DNA of 49,753 nucleotides from an uncultured Caryophanales bacterium (GCA_946414975.1 CAMKQS010000004.1:1-49753), one strand, 5' to 3'; positions 25,601 to 33,243 are shown, numbered from the stretch's first letter. Made by a program: numbers and translations. The notes: a model not told the origin generated them from the sequence alone.

Positions 25601-25957
25601 TTTTTTATAATCATTTCTATTAGGAAGAAATCTAAGATATCCCATTAAATTGGTTATAACAATACAATTTTTTTCTATTATTTTATTTAGTGTATCAAGT
25701 CTATAAGATAAAAACTCTGGACTAATTGCTAAAGCTTCACTTGTTAAAAAATCATCCATTGGGAAAAATTGAACATCACTAGTATAATTAAGAATAGTTT
25801 GATATATAATATTTGCTTCATATAAATTAGAAGTCACAAAAAGAACTGAATTTTTATCTTCAGCATATTTCTTATATAAATAATAACCTTTTAATTCACT
25901 AGTTAAACCATTAATAATGTGTTTACTAAAATCCAACTTTTTGTCAATAAAATTCAT
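22694..25957 (-). CDS. mfd: transcription-repair coupling factor Mfd
   Basis: A 1087-aa ATP-dependent translocase that removes stalled RNA polymerase and recruits UvrA. In order: UvrB-like N-terminal module (SQSGQIAVRGFILDVFPF near residue 150), RNA polymerase interaction domain (GDYIVHYIHGIGIYQGI near 420), helicase motifs GDVGYGKTEVAFRA, IIDEEQRFGVKHKE, LSATPIPRTLQ and the C-terminal QIRGRVGRS, then the TRCF domain. It is somewhat shorter than the usual 1150-1180 aa. AGGTGAT precedes the ATG. It follows pth by 8 bp and is probably in one transcript. Confidence 0.97.
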   Translation of the reverse strand: MNFIDKKLDFSKHIINGLTSELKGYYLYKKYAEDKNSVLFVTSNLYEANIIYQTILNYTSDVQFFPMDDFLTSEALAISPEFLSYRLDTLNKIIEKNCIVITNLMGYLRFLPNRNDYKKSIIHIKVGDCFDIKKLENKLYEIGYERETVVSQSGQIAVRGFILDVFPFESNNPVRIEFFDDEIEKISEFNVNSQLRYNYLNEINIYPTTEFIVNDIDNMKHYMLAKYIKCESISKFMNNPIIFFNNYNQIFNSYKMLVDEINNYKIENNIDKNIKYMYDFDEIKNDNIYYFDKYDVKAIDYRSKTIENLNFNKDSLEEYLKLMLKKDYTIVISLNNKITARKVVDKLEKLDVIETSINSIIDNYINIVVHKMNNGFMFGKYIVISEKELFNKKDTNYIYKAKFRMGNKIRDINKLEKGDYIVHYIHGIGIYQGIKTLNKNGLERDYIMLEYKDHDKLYVPVEKIDMISKYSSKDDYTPVINKLGSSEWAKTKLKTKKRVEKIAIDLLKLYSERQAAKGFAFFKDSEEQIMFEEDFPYKETDDQLKATLEIKKDMESDKPMDRLLCGDVGYGKTEVAFRAVFKAIMSHKQVVILCPTTILSNQHYQNAKDRFSSFDVEIELLNRFVPMKKQKEIIDRLKEGKIDLLIGTHRVLGNDIEFKNLGLLIIDEEQRFGVKHKEKIKEYKNSIDVLTLSATPIPRTLQMAVSGIRGLSLIETPPVDRFPVQTYVLEENNSIIKDAIYKEMSRDGQVFVLYNSIENMEDKKSEINKIVPNARITYIHGRMDKTQIENVMYKFQNKEYDVLLCTTIIETGIDIPSVNTLIVVDADRFGLSQLYQIRGRVGRSNKIAYCYLMYHKGKVLSDIAKKRLSVIKDFTELGSGFAIAMRDLSIRGAGDLLGGEQSGFVDSVGVDMFLNMLSDEVDLLKGKKVEHDTKEQPLIEVSNNISDDYVKEEDLKIEIHKKISEIDSLEKLNSLKNELEDRFGTLNERIVIYMYEQLFEKKAKDLNITNIKQNKNSVTITLPKEYNEILDGDKLFVDVISLNRNFRFSMRLGMINIELSINKLDKHYIYYLNDLLDIIRRDKKTNI

Positions 25958-25965
25958 TATATCAC

Positions 25966-26520
25966 CTAATTATAATTTGACATTAATCTATTAAAATCTG
26001 TATCTATAAATTCAAGTGCTATTTTTGAAGCTAATTTTATAGAATTATCTAATAGCTTATATTCTTCATTATTAATTTTTGATAAAACATAATCTTTTGT
26101 ATCTTTTAATTTATCATTACCTATACCAATTTTAATTCTTTTTATATCATTAGTATTAATATTAAAAAATATACTTTTTAAACCATTATGTCCACCACTA
26201 CTACTTTTTTTCTTTAATCTAACCTTTCCAAGTGACATATCAAGATCATCTACAATTATTAAAATATCTTCTATATTTATTTTAAAAAAATTAACATAAT
26301 CTCGAACTACTTCCCCAGATAAATTCATATATTTTTGAGGTTTTAAAAAAATAACTTTTTCTCCATTTAAGTTTATATCAAAATATAAGCCATTAAATTT
26401 TGACTTATTATATTCCATATTTAATTTTTTTGCAATTTCATCCATTACCATAAATCCCATATTGTGTCTTGTTTTTTCATATTCTTTTCCAGGATTTCCC
26501 AAACCTACTATTAATTTCAC
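25966..26520 (-). CDS. pth: peptidyl-tRNA hydrolase
   Basis: A 184-aa esterase that releases peptide from peptidyl-tRNA dropped by ribosomes. The conserved N-terminus GLGNPGKEYEKTRHNMGF contains the catalytic His; LKPQKYMNLSG and DDLDMSLGKVRLKKKSSSGGHNGLKS follow in family positions (key parts: DDLDMSLG and GGHNGLKS). It starts with GTG at 26520, overlapping the rsmI stop by one base (TAGTG), with AAGGAG 7 nt upstream. This is tight translational coupling. It is followed by mfd after 8 bp. Confidence 0.96.
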   Translation of the reverse strand: MKLIVGLGNPGKEYEKTRHNMGFMVMDEIAKKLNMEYNKSKFNGLYFDINLNGEKVIFLKPQKYMNLSGEVVRDYVNFFKINIEDILIIVDDLDMSLGKVRLKKKSSSGGHNGLKSIFFNINTNDIKRIKIGIGNDKLKDTKDYVLSKINNEEYKLLDNSIKLASKIALEFIDTDFNRLMSNYN

Positions 26521-27353
26521 TAATTATCTCCTTTTTCTTTTTGATAATATGCATAAACATCACTTTTTTTCATATTTCTTTCTTTTGCTACTTGTTTTAT
26601 AGCATCCATTATTTTTAAATCTTGTGATATATATAATTCTATATGTTCCATTAAAGACATATCATTATAATTATCAATTTCATTATTTCCTTCTACAACA
26701 ATCACAAATTCGCCTTTAATTTCATCTAATTTATTTAAAATATTTCCCAAAGTTCCATAATATTTTTTTTCATATTTTTTTGTTATTTCCCGGGAAATAG
26801 ATATTTTTCTATTATTTCCCAATATTTGGTTCATATCTTCAATGGTTTCTTCAATTCTATGAGGGGCCTCATAAAATATTATTGTTTCTTTTTCAAATCT
26901 TAATTTTTCCAATTCTTTTTTTCTATTTGACTTTTTTGAATTTAAAAAACCATAAAATAAAAATGGTTGGGGTATAATTCCAGAAGTTATTAATGCGGGA
27001 ATGAACGCTGTTGGACCTGGTATAGCAATTACTTCGTAATTATGCTCTACCGCTGCATTAGTAAGTATATAACCTGGATCACTTATACAAGGAGTACCCC
27101 TATCACTCACTATTCCAACATTTTTTCCTTCTTCCAAATACTTCAACATCTTATTAATATTACTCTCTTCATTAAACTTATGACTTGAAATAAGCTTCTT
27201 TTTAATATTCAAATAATTTAATAAAATACTAGTAGATCTAGTATCCTCACAAAATATAATATCAACATAATTTAATGTATCAATAATTCTTTTACTTATA
27301 TCATCCATATTTCCAATAGGAGTTGGAATTAAATATAATTTATTATTATCCAT
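26520..27353 (-). CDS. rsmI: 16S rRNA 2'-O-methyltransferase RsmI
   Basis: A 277-aa SAM enzyme that methylates the ribose of C1402 in 16S rRNA. Tetrapyrrole-methylase fold motifs: PTPIGNMDDIS, CEDTRSTSILL, VSDRGTPCISDPGY and IPGPTAFIPAL. A C-terminal small domain follows with VAKERNMKKSDVY. The coding region carries a perfect Noc-binding palindrome at 26784-26799 and additional ATTTCCC half-sites. It lies 2 bp after the TrmN6-like gene and overlaps pth by one base, so it is a middle gene of an operon. Confidence 0.96.
   Translation of the reverse strand: MDNNKLYLIPTPIGNMDDISKRIIDTLNYVDIIFCEDTRSTSILLNYLNIKKKLISSHKFNEESNINKMLKYLEEGKNVGIVSDRGTPCISDPGYILTNAAVEHNYEVIAIPGPTAFIPALITSGIIPQPFLFYGFLNSKKSNRKKELEKLRFEKETIIFYEAPHRIEETIEDMNQILGNNRKISISREITKKYEKKYYGTLGNILNKLDEIKGEFVIVVEGNNEIDNYNDMSLMEHIELYISQDLKIMDAIKQVAKERNMKKSDVYAYYQKEKGDN
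26784..26799. promoter_or_regulatory. Noc-binding site (NBS), perfect palindrome
   Basis: TATTTCCCGGGAAATA matches the known Noc-binding consensus ATTTCCCGGGAAAT completely. It is inside rsmI. Two further half-sites (ATTTCCC) lie at about 26745 and 26813. This is the only complete palindrome I found in the window. Confidence 0.75.
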
Positions 27354-27355
27354 AT

Positions 27356-28096
27356 TTATTCCTCCTTAGATTTGAACATTTTATTTATTATTTCTGTATA
27401 TGAGCCATCATTATTATGTACATACAATGGTGGCAATAATTTTAAACCAGCTCGTCCATTTTTTATTCCTTCAATTAATACTAAATTACTCTCCGAAGAT
27501 TCTTTTGGATAAATAAATTGAATTTTTTTAGGCTCAATATTATTTTTTTTCATATTTTCAATAATTTCAATTAATCTATTTGTTCTATGAACTATTGCAA
27601 TATTACCATTATTTTTCAATAATTTTTTTGCAATTAAACATACTTTTTCTATATCAAGGTAAACTTCATGACGTGCAATTCTTTTATAACTTGATAAATT
27701 TTGTTTCGTAAATTCATTTATTTTAAAATAAGGTGGATTACAAGTTATTGTATCAAATGAGTCTGATTCTATATTTTTATACAATTCGTTAATATCTCCA
27801 TTAATTATTTTTATTTGTCTATCGCATTTATTATAATTAACGGATTTAACTGCAAGTTTAAATACATCCTTTTGTATTTCTACACCTGTAATACTTGCAT
27901 TTGTTCTAGTAGATAATATTAAAGGAATTACAGCATTTCCGCATCCTATATCAAGTATATTACTTACTTTTTTATTAATAGTGACAAAGTTTGCTAATAA
28001 TACAGAATCTAGTGAAAAACAGAACATCTCAGTATCTTGATATATTTTATAACCATTATAATCTAACAAATCATTTAATACAATCATCTGAATCAC
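27356..28096 (-). CDS. TrmN6-type tRNA adenine methyltransferase (YabB-like)
   Basis: About 246 aa, or 243 from the internal ATG at 28087. A Rossmann-fold SAM methyltransferase: LDIGCGNAVIPLIL, then VEIQ for the ribose-binding acid, and the catalytic NPPYF motif characteristic of N6-adenine methylation. The family modifies A37 of tRNA1(Val) in E. coli; the B. subtilis equivalent is yabB. It overlaps the end of ricT by 26 bp and its start is ambiguous (GTG at 28096 or ATG at 28087). In B. subtilis, yabA lies between ricT and yabB; here there is no room for it. Confidence 0.9.
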   Translation of the reverse strand: MIQMIVLNDLLDYNGYKIYQDTEMFCFSLDSVLLANFVTINKKVSNILDIGCGNAVIPLILSTRTNASITGVEIQKDVFKLAVKSVNYNKCDRQIKIINGDINELYKNIESDSFDTITCNPPYFKINEFTKQNLSSYKRIARHEVYLDIEKVCLIAKKLLKNNGNIAIVHRTNRLIEIIENMKKNNIEPKKIQFIYPKESSESNLVLIEGIKNGRAGLKLLPPLYVHNNDGSYTEIINKMFKSKEE

Positions 28097-28850
28097 ACTC
28101 TATTATTTCTTTATTTTCATTTATAATACTAAACTTTCTTTTAAGTGGATCAATATTTACTACTTTTCCATTTCCTTTTTTTGTTTTTACATTTTTCCCA
28201 ATCCTAGGTATATTTTTTAAACACTCTTTATAACAATCCTCTTCATATTTTAGACAACAAAGAAGTCTTCCACAAATACCATTTATTTTATTAGGATTAA
28301 GAGCAATATTTTGATCTTTTGCCATATTAATAGAAACACTATTAAATTCTTTTAAAAAACCTTTACAACATAGTTCTCTACCACATTGGCCACAACCACC
28401 AATTTCTTTAGCCTTATCTCTTACACCGACTTGTTTTAGTTCGATTCTTGTTCTATATATATTTGCAAGTTCTTTTGCCAAATTTCTAAAATCTACTCTA
28501 TCTTCAGATGTAAATTTAAATATTAATTTATCCCTATCAAAAGTATAATATGCTGAAAATAACTTCATATTCAATTTATATTTATTTATTAATTCACGAC
28601 ATTTAATCATTGCTTTTTGCGAATCAATCTTATTTTTTTTATATTTATTAATATCTTTTATACTTGCTACTCTAATAAACTTATTTTCATCTGAAATTTT
28701 ATGATTAATATTACTACTAATTCCAATTACAGTTCCACATTCCATTCCAACATCAGTTTGAATAATTATTTTATCATTTGTTTTAATAATTTTATCTTTA
28801 ATATCAACATATATATTTCTATTATTAACACTTACATTTATAATTGACAT
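28071..28850 (-). CDS. ricT: PSP1-domain protein RicT (YaaT)
   Basis: A 259-aa PSP1-domain protein. The conserved cysteine cluster is clear: GGCGQCGRELCCKGFL near residue 150 and ICGRLLCCLKYE near 195, the ligands for the 4Fe-4S clusters of the RicAFT complex. In B. subtilis that complex controls RNA processing by RNase Y, competence, biofilm and sporulation. RicA and RicF are not visible here. It is in the order holB-ricT-yabB. It overlaps holB by 13 bp and the downstream gene by 26 bp, so translation is coupled. Confidence 0.94.
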   Translation of the reverse strand: MSIINVSVNNRNIYVDIKDKIIKTNDKIIIQTDVGMECGTVIGISSNINHKISDENKFIRVASIKDINKYKKNKIDSQKAMIKCRELINKYKLNMKLFSAYYTFDRDKLIFKFTSEDRVDFRNLAKELANIYRTRIELKQVGVRDKAKEIGGCGQCGRELCCKGFLKEFNSVSINMAKDQNIALNPNKINGICGRLLCCLKYEEDCYKECLKNIPRIGKNVKTKKGNGKVVNIDPLKRKFSIINENKEIIECDSDDCIK

Positions 28851-29749
28851 TTATCCACCTTCTCAAAATTAATAATTAATTTGTCTATTAATAAATTTAG
28901 ATTAACATTATTAATTATATATTTTTTAAATTCTAATATTATATCGATTTTTTTTAAAATATTTGCTATTTTTTGAGTTTCAAAATTACCTATTTCAATA
29001 TCATAATCCTTAAATATCTTCAATTCATTATTTAAAATATAGTTTATTATATCATTATAAAATAATATCATTATTTCAAAAAAATGAATATAATATATTC
29101 TATCTTTCAATTTACTATGAACTAAATCATTTGTATAAGCAATTGAATTAATTTTTTCTTTTTCTAAAAACTTAACAAAATTTAATGTATCATCAATCAT
29201 ATTTTTGTCATATTTTTTTAAAATATTTAGATCACTAGCTTTATATGAAGTTTTTAAACTAATTATTTGACATCTTGATATTATTGTATCAAGAATTTTT
29301 TCTTTATTTTCAGTAACTAAAATAGCTATAATTCCTTCAGCAGGTTCCTCAATAAATTTTAATAGTTTATTCGCAACACTATCTTTTATTTTATCTGCAT
29401 TATTAATTATATATATTTTTCTCTTTCCAATAACAGGTTTAAAGTTAAAATTTTTTTGTAAAGATTCTATTTTCTCCTTTTTTATCCACATATCATTTGT
29501 ATCTATAATTTCTAGTTCAATAAAATTATTGTCATCAATTGCATTACATTGATTACAATTATTACATTTAGAACTATTAAAATAGTTATGAGGACATAAT
29601 AATACTTTTGCAAATGCTATAGCAAAATCTAATCCATAATTATTTCCCAAAGTTTCTATTAAATAAGCATGCGCAATTCTATCGCTATTAACAGCATTTT
29701 TTATAATATTATATCCTATTGATTGTATATTTTTATAATCATCTATCAT
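28838..29749 (-). CDS. holB: DNA polymerase III delta-prime subunit
   Basis: A 303-aa clamp-loader subunit. It has the AAA+ fold of DnaX without a functional Walker A: the equivalent position reads ETLGNNYG. A zinc-like cluster LCPHN...CNNCNQC, the sensor-1 region NNADKIKDSVANKLLKFIEEP, and SRCQIISL follow. It works with DnaX and HolA to load the DnaN clamp. It lies between the bofA-like gene and ricT, as in B. subtilis (where tmk, yaaQ and yaaR are interposed and are missing here). Confidence 0.92.
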   Translation of the reverse strand: MIDDYKNIQSIGYNIIKNAVNSDRIAHAYLIETLGNNYGLDFAIAFAKVLLCPHNYFNSSKCNNCNQCNAIDDNNFIELEIIDTNDMWIKKEKIESLQKNFNFKPVIGKRKIYIINNADKIKDSVANKLLKFIEEPAEGIIAILVTENKEKILDTIISRCQIISLKTSYKASDLNILKKYDKNMIDDTLNFVKFLEKEKINSIAYTNDLVHSKLKDRIYYIHFFEIMILFYNDIINYILNNELKIFKDYDIEIGNFETQKIANILKKIDIILEFKKYIINNVNLNLLIDKLIINFEKVDKCQL

Positions 29750-29766
29750 AAATTCTTATATGAATA

Positions 29767-29955
29767 TTAAAAAATAACTAAATAAACAAAAATTAAACTC
29801 AAAAGTGCTGGAATGCCAAATAAAGAAATTGAAACAATTGTTACTATATTAATTGGAATAATAAAATTTAATGGGCCAATAATAGTATTATAACCATATA
29901 ACAAAAAAGAACTGAAAATTATTCTTTTTACTAATTTTATAACATAGATATACAT
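29767..29955 (-). CDS. bofA: BofA-like small membrane protein, 62 aa
   Basis: A short protein with two hydrophobic segments. The C-terminal stretch PINIVTIVSISLFGIPALLS closely follows the BofA pattern PINLVTTAISGILGIPG. In B. subtilis, BofA inhibits SpoIVFB and so delays pro-sigma-K processing; its gene follows recR, and that is exactly the position here. The N-terminal part is shorter than B. subtilis BofA (87 aa). GGTGAT precedes the ATG. Family membership is well supported; a role in sigma-K control is inference. Confidence 0.82.
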   Translation of the reverse strand: MYIYVIKLVKRIIFSSFLLYGYNTIIGPLNFIIPINIVTIVSISLFGIPALLSLIFVYLVIF

Positions 29956-29990
29956 ATAATCACCAATATAATTATATGCAAAAATATATT

Positions 29991-30596
29991 TTAATTATTA
30001 CTTATAATATTCCTATTTTCTAAAGCCATTTCAAGAGTTAAGGAATCAACATAATCTATTTCTGCACCATTAGGTATTCCTCTAGCAATTCTAGATACTA
30101 TTACATCATAATTTTCAAGTAATTTTGAAATATATAATGCAGTAGTTTCTCCCTCAATACTTGGTTTTAAAGCAATAATTACTTCTTTTACTTCATTTTC
30201 TTTTATTATATTAATAATCTTATCAATTTCAATAGTGCTTGGATCTAATCCATTTGAAGGTGATATTAAATTATTCAAAACATAGTATTTACCTTTAAAA
30301 ATATTATTTTTTTCAATCAAATTAATATATTTAGCATTTTCTACAATGCATAAAATACTATTATCCCTGTTTGAATCTTTACATATCTCACATAATTCAT
30401 CTTCTGTTAAATTATTACACTTATTACAACGTTTTATTTTTACTTTTACATCATTAAGTGAATTTGCAAATAAACTAATTACTTCTTCTGATAAATCAAG
30501 TGTAGACAATGCAAGTCTCTCTGCAGTTTTTGCACCTATTGATGGATATTTTTTAAAGCATTCTATTAAATTCAAAATTGTTTCAGGATATTTCAT
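29991..30596 (-). CDS. recR: recombination mediator RecR
   Basis: A 201-aa protein: N-terminal helix-hairpin-helix (KKYPSIGAKTAERLAL), a four-Cys zinc finger (CNKCNNLTEDELCEIC), and a Toprim domain (ILCIVENAKYINLIEK, then ALKPSIEGETTALYI). It works with RecO/RecF to load RecA at gaps. The start overlaps the ybaB stop by one base (TAATG), which signals coupling. Gene order dnaX-ybaB-recR-bofA is the conserved Firmicute arrangement. Confidence 0.96.
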   Translation of the reverse strand: MKYPETILNLIECFKKYPSIGAKTAERLALSTLDLSEEVISLFANSLNDVKVKIKRCNKCNNLTEDELCEICKDSNRDNSILCIVENAKYINLIEKNNIFKGKYYVLNNLISPSNGLDPSTIEIDKIINIIKENEVKEVIIALKPSIEGETTALYISKLLENYDVIVSRIARGIPNGAEIDYVDSLTLEMALENRNIISNN

Positions 30597-30889
30597 TAAA
30601 ATAATCCTGGAATTCCTTTAGTGTATGCACCCATCTTTTCTTCCATTTCTTTATCATATTGTGACTTTGCATTACCAATTGCAACAATTAACATATCTTC
30701 TAACATTTCAATATCATCTTTATCAAGTTTATCTGTATCAATTTTTATAGATGTAACATTGCCAGCAACTAATTCTACTTTTACATATGAAGATTCTCCA
30801 TAAAATTTTTTTGAATTAACTTCCTCTTGAGTTTTCATCATTTTACTTTGCATATTTTGTGCTTGTTTAAGCATTGATTGCATATTCAT
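30596..30889 (-). CDS. ybaB: YbaB/EbfC-family nucleoid-associated protein
   Basis: A 97-aa protein in the usual length range. The family pattern MLKQAQNMQSKMMKTQEEV at the N-terminus and the central EDMLIVAIGNAKSQYDKEMEEKM are clear. It is a dimeric DNA-binding protein placed between dnaX and recR in most Firmicutes. A ribosome site GGAGG precedes the ATG, and the gap to dnaX is only 11 bp. It ends in a one-base overlap with recR. Confidence 0.95.
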   Translation of the reverse strand: MNMQSMLKQAQNMQSKMMKTQEEVNSKKFYGESSYVKVELVAGNVTSIKIDTDKLDKDDIEMLEDMLIVAIGNAKSQYDKEMEEKMGAYTKGIPGLF

Positions 30890-30900
30890 ATTTATTCCTC

Positions 30901-32595
30901 CTACTCATATTTTACTATTTCCTTAAACGTATTGTCAATATCATTATATTTAAAAGTATTATCTTCTCTATTCTTTATATCTAGTACTATATCATCCATT
31001 AAAGTATACTTATTTAATCCATTTTTCATACTAGAATTAAAATCTTTTTTTATTATTTCCCAATCGTTTTCATTAATTGCTATTACTTTATATTTTTCAT
31101 TATATAATTTAAATAACAATTCTTCTATTTTATTAAATAAATTGTTAAAATAATCAGTAAATTTCATGTCACTATATACAAATACAATATATTCATTTCC
31201 CTTAATTTTTACTTCCCCATCTAAAAGTATAGAAACAATAGAACCATATAATTCATCATTTATATAGTCTTTAATATTTTTATAAGCATTTTTAAATTTA
31301 ATAAAATCCCTTTTATTAAACTGAGCTAAAGCATTGTTAATTCTTCTATTTTTAAATTCGTTAAAGTTACTAATTTTTATTATTTCTAAATTTGCTTTTG
31401 TTTTTTCTTTTTTGTTATTATCATTTTCTTTTTTACATTCTTTTATAGTATTATCAATATCATTATTTTCTTTTTTACATTCTTTTATAGTATTATCAAT
31501 ATCATTATTTTCTTTGACTTTTTTTATTATACTAAATGATTTTAATATACAAAGCTGTGCTAACATTATTCTATTATTATCGATTTTCATATCTTTAATA
31601 TATTTATTAAAAATATCAATAATTAAATACAATTTCATTTCATCAATTAATTTTAAATACTCCTCATATTTTTTTGACTCATCTTCATTTTCAAAATAAT
31701 CAGAAGCATTTGCATATATAATTATATTTTTTAAATTATTAACAATTTTTTCAAAAGTAATAACTAAGTTTTTTCCTTCATCGTTATATTTATTAATTTT
31801 TTCTAATACACTATTAATTTTTTTTTGCAACAATTCTTCAATAAACACATACAATTGTTCGTTTGAAATTAAACCACATAGATTATCAACATCGTCAATT
31901 TCTATTATTCCATTTTTATACGCAGCAAGTTGGTCTAATAAACTAATCGCATCTCTCATTCCACCATTAGAATAGATTGCAATACTTTTTAAAGATTCTT
32001 CTGTAATTTTTATATTTTCATTTTTACATATAAAAGATAATCTATTTACTATTTCACTATTTGTAATTCTTTGAAAATCAAAATTTTGACATCTAGATAT
32101 TATAGTTTCTGGAACTTTATACAACTCAGTTGTAGCTAATATAAATATTACAAATTCAGGAGGCTCCTCAAGTGTTTTTAAAAGTGCATTAAAAGCAGAC
32201 GTTGACAACATATGAACTTCATCAACAATATATACTTTATATTTACTATTATTTGGTACCAAATTAACACTATTTTTCAAATTTCTTATTTCATCTACTC
32301 CATTATTTGAAGCGGCATCTATTTCAATAATATCAATTGATTTATTATTAATATAATCAATACAATTTTCACATTGTTCACAAGGTAATCCATCTTCAAT
32401 ATTTTTACAATTTATTGTTTTAGCGAATATTTTTGCAATACTTGTTTTACCAGTTCCTCTCGGCCCTGAAAAAATATACGCATGTGAAATTTTATTGTTA
32501 TTTATTGCATTCATTAATGTATTTACAATTATTTTTTGTCCGACAACTTCAGAGAAATTCGTAGGTCTATATTTTCTATACAATGCTTGGTACAT
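30901..32595 (-). CDS. dnaX: DNA polymerase III subunits gamma/tau
   Basis: A 564-aa clamp-loader ATPase. Walker A is GPRGTGKTSIAKIFA, the zinc module is CKNIEDGLPCEQCENC, Walker B is VYIVDEVHML, and the SRC motif is ISRCQNFDFQ. The tau-type C-terminal part is low-complexity and contains two tandem copies of a 14-residue unit encoded by a 42-bp repeat (31424-31507). It starts with a ribosome site overlapping the first parS copy. In order with ybaB, recR and bofA-like genes it forms the dnaX operon. Confidence 0.96.
   Translation of the reverse strand: MYQALYRKYRPTNFSEVVGQKIIVNTLMNAINNNKISHAYIFSGPRGTGKTSIAKIFAKTINCKNIEDGLPCEQCENCIDYINNKSIDIIEIDAASNNGVDEIRNLKNSVNLVPNNSKYKVYIVDEVHMLSTSAFNALLKTLEEPPEFVIFILATTELYKVPETIISRCQNFDFQRITNSEIVNRLSFICKNENIKITEESLKSIAIYSNGGMRDAISLLDQLAAYKNGIIEIDDVDNLCGLISNEQLYVFIEELLQKKINSVLEKINKYNDEGKNLVITFEKIVNNLKNIIIYANASDYFENEDESKKYEEYLKLIDEMKLYLIIDIFNKYIKDMKIDNNRIMLAQLCILKSFSIIKKVKENNDIDNTIKECKKENNDIDNTIKECKKENDNNKKEKTKANLEIIKISNFNEFKNRRINNALAQFNKRDFIKFKNAYKNIKDYINDELYGSIVSILLDGEVKIKGNEYIVFVYSDMKFTDYFNNLFNKIEELLFKLYNEKYKVIAINENDWEIIKKDFNSSMKNGLNKYTLMDDIVLDIKNREDNTFKYNDIDNTFKEIVKYE
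31424..31515. repeat. 42-bp tandem repeat inside dnaX
   Basis: Two full copies (31424-31465 and 31466-31507) and the beginning of a third. On the coding strand each encodes a NNDIDNTIKECKKE-type 14-residue unit in the variable linker region of DnaX. The copies are virtually identical, so the number may vary between strains. Confidence 0.85.
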
Positions 32596-32607
32596 ATTTA
32601 CCTCCTA

Positions 32608-32623
32608 TGTTTCACGTGAAACA
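32608..32623. promoter_or_regulatory. parS site 1
   Basis: Perfect TGTTTCACGTGAAACA between the dnaX start and the tadA stop. It lies next to the dnaX ribosome site (AGGAGG at about 32606-32601 on the minus strand). Confidence 0.92.
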
Positions 32624-33040
32624 TTACTGTCTTTTTTGTTTAAAAAAACACACTAATTTTTCTTTTAAATCAGAATTCATATCTAATTTTTCAACTTCTA
32701 TTTTACTATTTTTTAACAATTCTGTACATCCATAATTATCATTTTTTATTAAATAATATACTTTTTTTATTCTAGACTGAATTATTGCTCCACAACACAT
32801 CATACAGGGTTCCATCGTACAATATAATTCACAATCATCTAATCGCCAATTATTAATTTTTTTATTTGCAGCAGTAATAGCTAGTATTTCTGCATGAAAT
32901 ACTGCTTTATTCTTTTTTTCCTTCTTGTTGTATCCTTTTCCAATGATTTTATTATTTTTTACTATTACTGCTCCAACTGGAACATCTCCTTTTTTCAACG
33001 CTTTAAGAGCCAACCTTTCCGCTACAGACATATAATCCAT
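32624..33040 (-). CDS. tadA: tRNA-specific adenosine deaminase
   Basis: A 138-aa zinc deaminase that converts A34 to inosine in tRNA-Arg(ACG), an essential enzyme. The CDA motifs are HAEILAI (zinc His and proton-shuttling Glu) and EPCMMCCGA (zinc cysteines). The start has AGGAGG 5 nt upstream. The first and second parS sites flank the gene. Gene order tadA-SRP RNA-dnaX is a Bacilli hallmark; here the SRP RNA is upstream of tadA instead of between the two. Confidence 0.95.
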   Translation of the reverse strand: MDYMSVAERLALKALKKGDVPVGAVIVKNNKIIGKGYNKKEKKNKAVFHAEILAITAANKKINNWRLDDCELYCTMEPCMMCCGAIIQSRIKKVYYLIKNDNYGCTELLKNSKIEVEKLDMNSDLKEKLVCFFKQKRQ

Positions 33041-33052
33041 TATTACCTCCTA

Positions 33053-33068
33053 TGTTTCACGTGAAACA
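33053..33068. promoter_or_regulatory. parS site 2
   Basis: Perfect TGTTTCACGTGAAACA immediately upstream of the tadA ribosome site and 18 bp from the 3' end of the SRP RNA. Confidence 0.92.
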
Positions 33069-33080
33069 TACCTAACTACA

Positions 33081-33157
33081 AAAAAAGCACACACACTTAG
33101 GGATTCTTAAGGCTGCTGTCTTCCAACTCTGACCTGGTTCGAATATAAATGTTGTGC
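33081..33157 (-). ncRNA. ffs: signal recognition particle RNA, small type
   Basis: Minus-strand RNA with the universal helix-8 signature: CCAGGTCAG, a GGAA tetraloop closed by GTT/GAC, then ACAGCAGCC. The ends pair (GCACA with TGTGC) and the 3' end runs into seven T. The RNA is about 71-77 nt, far shorter than the about 270-nt B. subtilis form, so there is no Alu domain. It binds Ffh and targets membrane proteins. It lies between tadA and gyrA and among parS sites. Confidence 0.9.
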
Positions 33158-33163
33158 ATTAAT

Positions 33164-33192
33164 AATATACTATATTTTTTATTATTGTGCAA
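33164..33192 (-). promoter_or_regulatory. promoter of the SRP RNA
   Basis: On the minus strand, -35 TTGCAC (33192-33187), 17-bp spacer, -10 TATATT (33169-33164). The predicted start, 33157, is the first base of the RNA's closing helix. Confidence 0.75.
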
Positions 33193-33204
33193 TAAAATAT
33201 TTAA

Positions 33205-33220
33205 TGTTTCACGTGAAACA
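33205..33220. promoter_or_regulatory. parS site 3
   Basis: Perfect TGTTTCACGTGAAACA just upstream of the SRP RNA promoter. Confidence 0.92.
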
Positions 33221-33243
33221 TATATTTTATTAATGTTAAAATC

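Noticed and set aside
29640..31060. Scattered ATTTCCC half-sites as Noc sites
   Set aside because: Seven-base A/T-rich matches are expected by chance; only the complete palindrome in rsmI is accepted.
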